This document shows positions 6,432 to 8,431 of a stretch of 8,431 nucleotides of DNA, one piece after another (positions within the stretch are counted from its first letter, which is position 1; each line of letters opens with the position of its first letter). Position numbers and translations under genes: made by a program. The notes under the pieces are model-generated. The model worked only from the letters and a program-made list of their open reading frames with translations. It was not told the origin of the DNA and made no database searches. Source of the stretch: DATGFK01 sp040007395 (GTDB taxonomy: Bacteria; Chloroflexota; Anaerolineae; Aggregatilineales; UBA2796); the NCBI GenBank assembly GCA_040007395.1, contig JBDTVG010000090.1, positions 1 to 8,431 of the forward strand. The letters run 5' to 3'.

Positions 6432-6439
6432 TCGCGCCA

Positions 6440-7714
6440 TTGTCCGACCTGACACGCTCTATCCTGTCTGTAGACGAAGCATTGGATCTGGTGCTGGCAG
6501 CTTTTACGCGGTTGCCTGCTGAGACTATCGATATTGCCGATGGACTGGGGCGCGTATTGGCGCAAGATGTGCGTGCCGATATTGACTTGCCGCCGTTTGC
6601 CAACAGCAGCATGGATGGCTACGCAGTCCGTGCCGACGATATTGTCGGGGCGACTCAGGCAGTACCCGTGAGTCTCAAGGTAGTCGTGGATATTCCCGCC
6701 GGAACCATGCCCCACATCGCGATTGAAGCAGGGCAGGCAGCGCGAATTATGACCGGTGCACCTATGCCCGTCGGAGCCGATGCGGTTGTCCCTGTCGAAC
6801 AGACCGACGATAGGCCACCCGGCTTGCACAGCGAAGATCGCCTTGCTGCGCCACCACCCGCCCAGATTGGAATCTATCAGCCAAGTGCGGCAGGCGATTA
6901 CGTGCGGCCTGTCGGCGAAGATATTCAAGCGGGACAGGTCATTCTGCGCGAAGGGCGTGTGCTGCGGGCTGCCGATCTGGGCGTATTAGCGGGATTGGGG
7001 ATGCCGCATGTTCAAGTGATCCGCCGCCCCAAAGTAGCAATCCTCTCGACAGGCGATGAACTGCTCACCGCCGATGCGCCGCTGACACCGGGCAAGATCC
7101 GTGATACGAACGGCTACACGATCCCAGCATTAGTGCAGCAACTTGGCGCACAAGTCATCCGGCTTGGCATTGCGCGGGATACTGTTGAGGATGTGCGGGC
7201 GCACCTGCAACAGGCTGTCGATTCTGGAGCCGACTTGATCTTGAGCAGTGCAGGCGTGAGCGTCGGCGTGTTTGATGTGGTCAAATCGGTTATCGAGTCG
7301 TTGGGGGCCATCGGCTTCTGGCGCGTCAACATGCGCCCCGGCAAACCGTTAGCTTTTGGCAATATCAGCGGCGTACCGTTTTTGGGTCTACCGGGAAATC
7401 CCGTTAGCGCAATGGTATCCTTCGATGTCTTTGCACGTCCGGCGATCCTTAAGTTGGCGGGTCGATCCTTGCAAATGGCTACCATTGAGGCCGAGTTAGC
7501 GGAGCCATTGCACAGCGATGGTCGCCGCAGTTATATTCGAGTCACACTCGAACGAATCGAGGGGCGGTTAGTCGCCCACAGCACTGGTAATCAGAGTTCG
7601 GGCGTGCTAACGTCACTGGTCAGCGCCGACGGTCTGTTGATCATTCCAGACGGCATGACCGAAGTTCCTGCCGGAACCCGTTTGCCCGTGCGTGTATTCA
7701 CCGAAAACCTTTAG
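6440..7714 (+). CDS. moeA: Molybdopterin molybdenumtransferase MoeA
   Basis: MoeA inserts molybdate into adenylylated molybdopterin to make the active molybdenum cofactor, in the cytoplasm. The 424 residues cover the full family length. The N-terminal MoeA region includes NSSMDGYAVRADD (55-67), IMTGAPMPVGADAVVPVE (103-120) and GDYVRPVGEDI (152-162). The central MoCF-binding domain is at about 197-340, with STGDEL (203-208), the Asp of GIARD, SSAGVSVGVFD (269-279), MRPGKP (298-303) and GLPGNPVSA (316-324). The C-terminal beta domain is at about 347-420. Residues matching the E. coli active-site Glu188, Asp228, Asp259 and Lys279 appear present; Lys275 is Arg here, and the usual SGGVSVG is SAGVSVG. 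The loop at 121-148 is Pro-rich and slightly long. No other moa/moe/mob gene is in the window. The VKOR gene follows 38 bp later, probably on the same transcript. Confidence 0.95.
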   Translation: MSDLTRSILSVDEALDLVLAAFTRLPAETIDIADGLGRVLAQDVRADIDLPPFANSSMDGYAVRADDIVGATQAVPVSLKVVVDIPAGTMPHIAIEAGQAARIMTGAPMPVGADAVVPVEQTDDRPPGLHSEDRLAAPPPAQIGIYQPSAAGDYVRPVGEDIQAGQVILREGRVLRAADLGVLAGLGMPHVQVIRRPKVAILSTGDELLTADAPLTPGKIRDTNGYTIPALVQQLGAQVIRLGIARDTVEDVRAHLQQAVDSGADLILSSAGVSVGVFDVVKSVIESLGAIGFWRVNMRPGKPLAFGNISGVPFLGLPGNPVSAMVSFDVFARPAILKLAGRSLQMATIEAELAEPLHSDGRRSYIRVTLERIEGRLVAHSTGNQSSGVLTSLVSADGLLIIPDGMTEVPAGTRLPVRVFTENL

Positions 7715-7752
7715 CCAAGTCCAGACTATTTCTGGAAAGGATGCTTTGACAG

Positions 7753-8259
7753 ATGACGACTACTACTAATTCTATGGCGCTTGAAATGAGCAAACCCCGT
7801 CGCGACGGGCTGCGAATTGCCAGTATTGTGCTTTCAGTAATCGGGATAGTGATCTCAGGTTATATTGTTTTTGCCGAACTCACCAATACACAGACCGCCT
7901 GCCCGCAAACTGCCACCTTCAACTGCGATTTGGTGCAGCATTCGATCTACTCGACGGTTGGCCCGATCCCAGTAGCCTATCTGGGATTAGCTGGCTATCT
8001 GGTAATTATCGCGGTGCTGCTGCTCGAAACACGTCTCGGCTTCCTGACCACCTACGGAAAGATGATCGTGTTCGCGGCAACATTATTTGGTGTGCTGTTT
8101 TCTGGCTACCTGACTTCTATTGAAGCGTTTGTGCTCAAGTCGTGGTGTTTGTGGTGCGTCGGCAGTGCCATCACGATGACACTGTTGTTTCTCGTGTCGT
8201 TCGCCCGTATCTGGCGCTCGACTCAGCTTGCCGTTGAAGACGACGACGAGGCCGAATAG
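7753..8259 (+). CDS. Vitamin K epoxide reductase (VKOR) family protein
   Basis: This integral membrane enzyme passes electrons from exported thiols to quinone, acting like DsbB in disulfide formation. Of 168 residues, four hydrophobic helices lie near 21-41, 71-91, 101-121 and 133-153. The family's catalytic residues are all present: loop cysteines C50 and C58, Ser64 six residues after C58, and the CLWC redox pair C132/C135 at the start of the last helix. The spacing C50-x7-C58-x5-S64 equals that of human VKORC1 (recalled). There is no fused thioredoxin domain, so a separate DsbA-like partner is expected but is not in the window. The ATG at 7753 follows GGAAAGGA (7734-7741) at 11 nt; later in-frame ATGs at 7774 and 7786 are less well placed. 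The tail is acidic (VEDDDEAE). Confidence 0.92.
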   Translation: MTTTTNSMALEMSKPRRDGLRIASIVLSVIGIVISGYIVFAELTNTQTACPQTATFNCDLVQHSIYSTVGPIPVAYLGLAGYLVIIAVLLLETRLGFLTTYGKMIVFAATLFGVLFSGYLTSIEAFVLKSWCLWCVGSAITMTLLFLVSFARIWRSTQLAVEDDDEAE

Positions 8260-8305
8260 CGGTCACATTTGCCTGTAGCCCACCTCAGAATTTTCTATTG
8301 CTTTT

Positions 8306-8355
8306 CGCGCTCCACTTACTCGCGTCTATGGTGCGGCATGGTAATGTGGAGTGCG
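8306..8355. other. Long composite hairpin downstream of the VKOR gene
   Basis: CGCGCTCCAC (8306-8315) pairs with GTGGAGTGCG (8346-8355) over 10 positions with one G-U. The stem can extend inward through TTAC/GTAA (8316-8319 with 8341-8344, one bulged T) and a CGC/GCG mini-stem (8321-8323 with 8333-8335). It lies 46 bp after the VKOR stop. No T run follows on either strand, so it is not a standard terminator. The rest of 8260-8431 shows no gene, tRNA or clear promoter. Confidence 0.4.
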
Positions 8356-8431
8356 CCGCTCGATCCGCGACATAGCCATACCCTGATTGCTAGTTAAGAT
8401 TAAGACAAGCCAGCGCCAACAGTGAGGCCAT

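Noticed and set aside
6206..6439. Molybdenum-cofactor riboswitch upstream of moeA
   Set aside because: The predicted transcript leader is only about 33 nt, and the stems upstream lie before the promoter and do not match the riboswitch layout.
6326..6928. A 200-codon minus-strand frame over the moeA promoter and 5' part
   Set aside because: It is antisense to conserved MoeA motifs and covers the TATAAT promoter; it looks like a codon-bias shadow.
8328..8375. A 15-codon open frame after the VKOR gene
   Set aside because: It has no convincing ribosome site and lies within and beyond the hairpin at 8306-8355.

Overview
The window looks like ordinary bacterial chromosome, probably from a Chloroflexota (Anaerolineae-like) organism. 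That placement is an inference. It rests on the Ala/Thr/Pro-rich linker behind the export signal of the substrate-binding protein, the use of GTG and TTG starts with strong Shine-Dalgarno sites, moderate G+C, and a stand-alone VKOR-type disulfide enzyme. No rRNA, tRNA, CRISPR array, transposase or phage gene is visible.

Layout. Positions 2-754 hold the C-terminal part of a major facilitator transporter whose start lies outside the window. A promoter with a perfect TATAAT box (841-846) precedes a polyamine-type ABC importer operon ordered potB (884-1783), potC (1780-2700), potD (2749-3915), potA (3985-5094). potB and potC overlap by 4 bp. A strong 10-bp hairpin separates potD from potA. On the opposite strand, converging on potA, lies an A+T-richer orphan gene (6190-5174) that encodes a protein with a C-terminal PD-(D/E)XK nuclease-like domain. 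Perfect palindromes flank this gene on both sides. Diverging from it, behind a second TATAAT promoter (6395-6400), is moeA (6440-7714, TTG start) for molybdenum cofactor synthesis. A small VKOR family membrane protein (7753-8259) follows 38 bp later. The last 172 bases contain no gene I can support, only one long hairpin.

How the parts work together. PotD captures the solute outside the membrane, PotB and PotC form the channel and PotA powers import. Several pocket residues differ from E. coli PotD, so the ligand is not certain. MoeA inserts molybdate into the pterin cofactor. VKOR makes disulfides in exported proteins, and PotD carries two cysteines that could form one.

The most unusual part is the nuclease-like gene at 5174-6190. 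Its composition differs from its neighbours, it has no recognised partner, its N-terminal half is unfamiliar, and palindromes with a related TCAA(A)TTGA core lie just outside each end. No well-known complete defence or mobile system can be recognised around it.
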